Assembly: GCA_040756715.1 (NCBI GenBank)
Contig: JBFLYE010000131.1
Location: 1-6,626, forward strand
Source: JBFLYE01 sp040756715 [NCBI: bacterium]
GTDB taxonomy: Bacteria; UBA9089; UBA9088
Length of the DNA: 6,626 nucleotides
Direction of reading: 5' to 3'
The notes under the pieces are model-generated. The model saw only the letters and a list, made by a program, of their open reading frames with translations. It ran no database searches and was not told where the DNA came from. The position numbers and the translations under genes were made by a program. Positions 6,485-6,626 of the stretch are shown piece after piece; the stretch's first letter is position 1; every line of letters starts with the position of its first letter.

Positions 6485-6494
6485 TTTCAATCTC
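6467..6494 (-). terminator. Weak terminator-like hairpin before dnaE
   Basis: On the minus strand GAGATT (6494-6489) pairs with AATCTC (6476-6471) across a 12-base loop, followed at once by TTTT (6470-6467). G-U pairs can extend the stem on both sides. The stem is short and only moderately G+C-rich. It overlaps the stop codon (6489-6487) of the possible upstream gene and lies just before the dnaE promoter, which is where an end of transcription would be expected. Confidence 0.35.
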
Positions 6495-6626
6495 CAATTA
6501 GTTCAAAATTACGGTTAAGTTCATTTTGCATTTTTAAGTTTTGCATTGCTAATTTTAGGTATGGTCTCTCTTTTTGTTCCTTAAAAACCCTCTTTTTAAA
6601 GACCCTAAGGCAAATTATTTTACAGC
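6487..6626 (-). CDS. Possible 3' end of an unidentified upstream gene (partial)
   Basis: One minus-strand frame is open from the window edge (first full codon at 6624-6622) for 45 codons to TGA at 6489-6487, a notable run in such A+T-rich sequence. The peptide is charged (for example FKEQKERPYLKLAMQNLK) and could be a helical C-terminus; it ends NFELIGD. It is the same strand as dnaE and its stop is followed by a terminator-like hairpin. I recognise no family. The alternative is an A+T-rich intergenic repeat, since the words AATGCAAAA recur in it and such sequences often give open frames by chance. Confidence 0.35.
   Translation of the reverse strand, partial: CKIICLRVFKKRVFKEQKERPYLKLAMQNLKMQNELNRNFELIGD

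Noticed and set aside
6579-6601. Nine-base A+T stem with a five-base loop on the minus strand, terminator-like
   Set aside because: The stem is almost all A-T with one wobble, has no trailing T run beyond the stem itself, and falls inside the possible partial coding frame.

Overview
The window shows an AT-rich genome of a diderm (Gram-negative-type) bacterium. It encodes lipid A synthesis, and its spacers are very A+T-rich. The lpxC-fabZ fusion is best known from Bacteroidetes and Chlorobi. The mix of features here (leaderless-looking promoters, AT-rich gene-end repeats, an uncharacterised anchored protein) would also suit an uncultured candidate lineage. I cannot place it further from sequence alone.

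Layout: all convincing genes read on the minus strand, so the order of transcription runs from high to low coordinates. At the right edge (6487-6626) is the possible 3' end of an unidentified upstream gene, followed by a weak terminator-like hairpin and a short direct repeat. A clear sigma70-type promoter (6423-6451) then drives dnaE (3092-6415), the catalytic alpha subunit of DNA polymerase III. The bifunctional lpxC-fabZ gene (1793-3088) follows almost without a gap and must be in the same operon. A 309-base spacer (1484-1792) holds an array of four roughly 51-base AT-rich units, two in each orientation, and then a second promoter of nearly the same sequence as the dnaE one. That promoter serves an uncharacterised membrane-anchored repeat protein (104-1483). 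Another copy of the array's terminal repeat lies just beyond that gene (1-62).

How the genes fit together: DnaE copies the chromosome. LpxC performs the committed step of lipid A synthesis, and FabZ dehydrates 3-hydroxyacyl-ACP, the pool from which LpxA and LpxD draw acyl chains. One polypeptide therefore carries both enzymes that compete at the lipid A/fatty acid branch point. In E. coli fabZ and dnaE also lie in one lpx/fabZ/rnhB/dnaE neighbourhood, so the association is not random.

The points most worth a second look are: (1) dnaE and the anchored-protein gene share a 29-base promoter (22/29 identical) whose -10 box sits directly against the start codon, implying leaderless or near-leaderless mRNAs for operon-first genes; (2) a strong internal Shine-Dalgarno and ATG exactly at the LpxC/FabZ junction, which could yield free FabZ as well as the fusion; (3) an intact PHP metal site in DnaE; (4) a repeat family found at the same side of two gene ends. 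I did not find a defence system, CRISPR array, mobile element or RNA gene.
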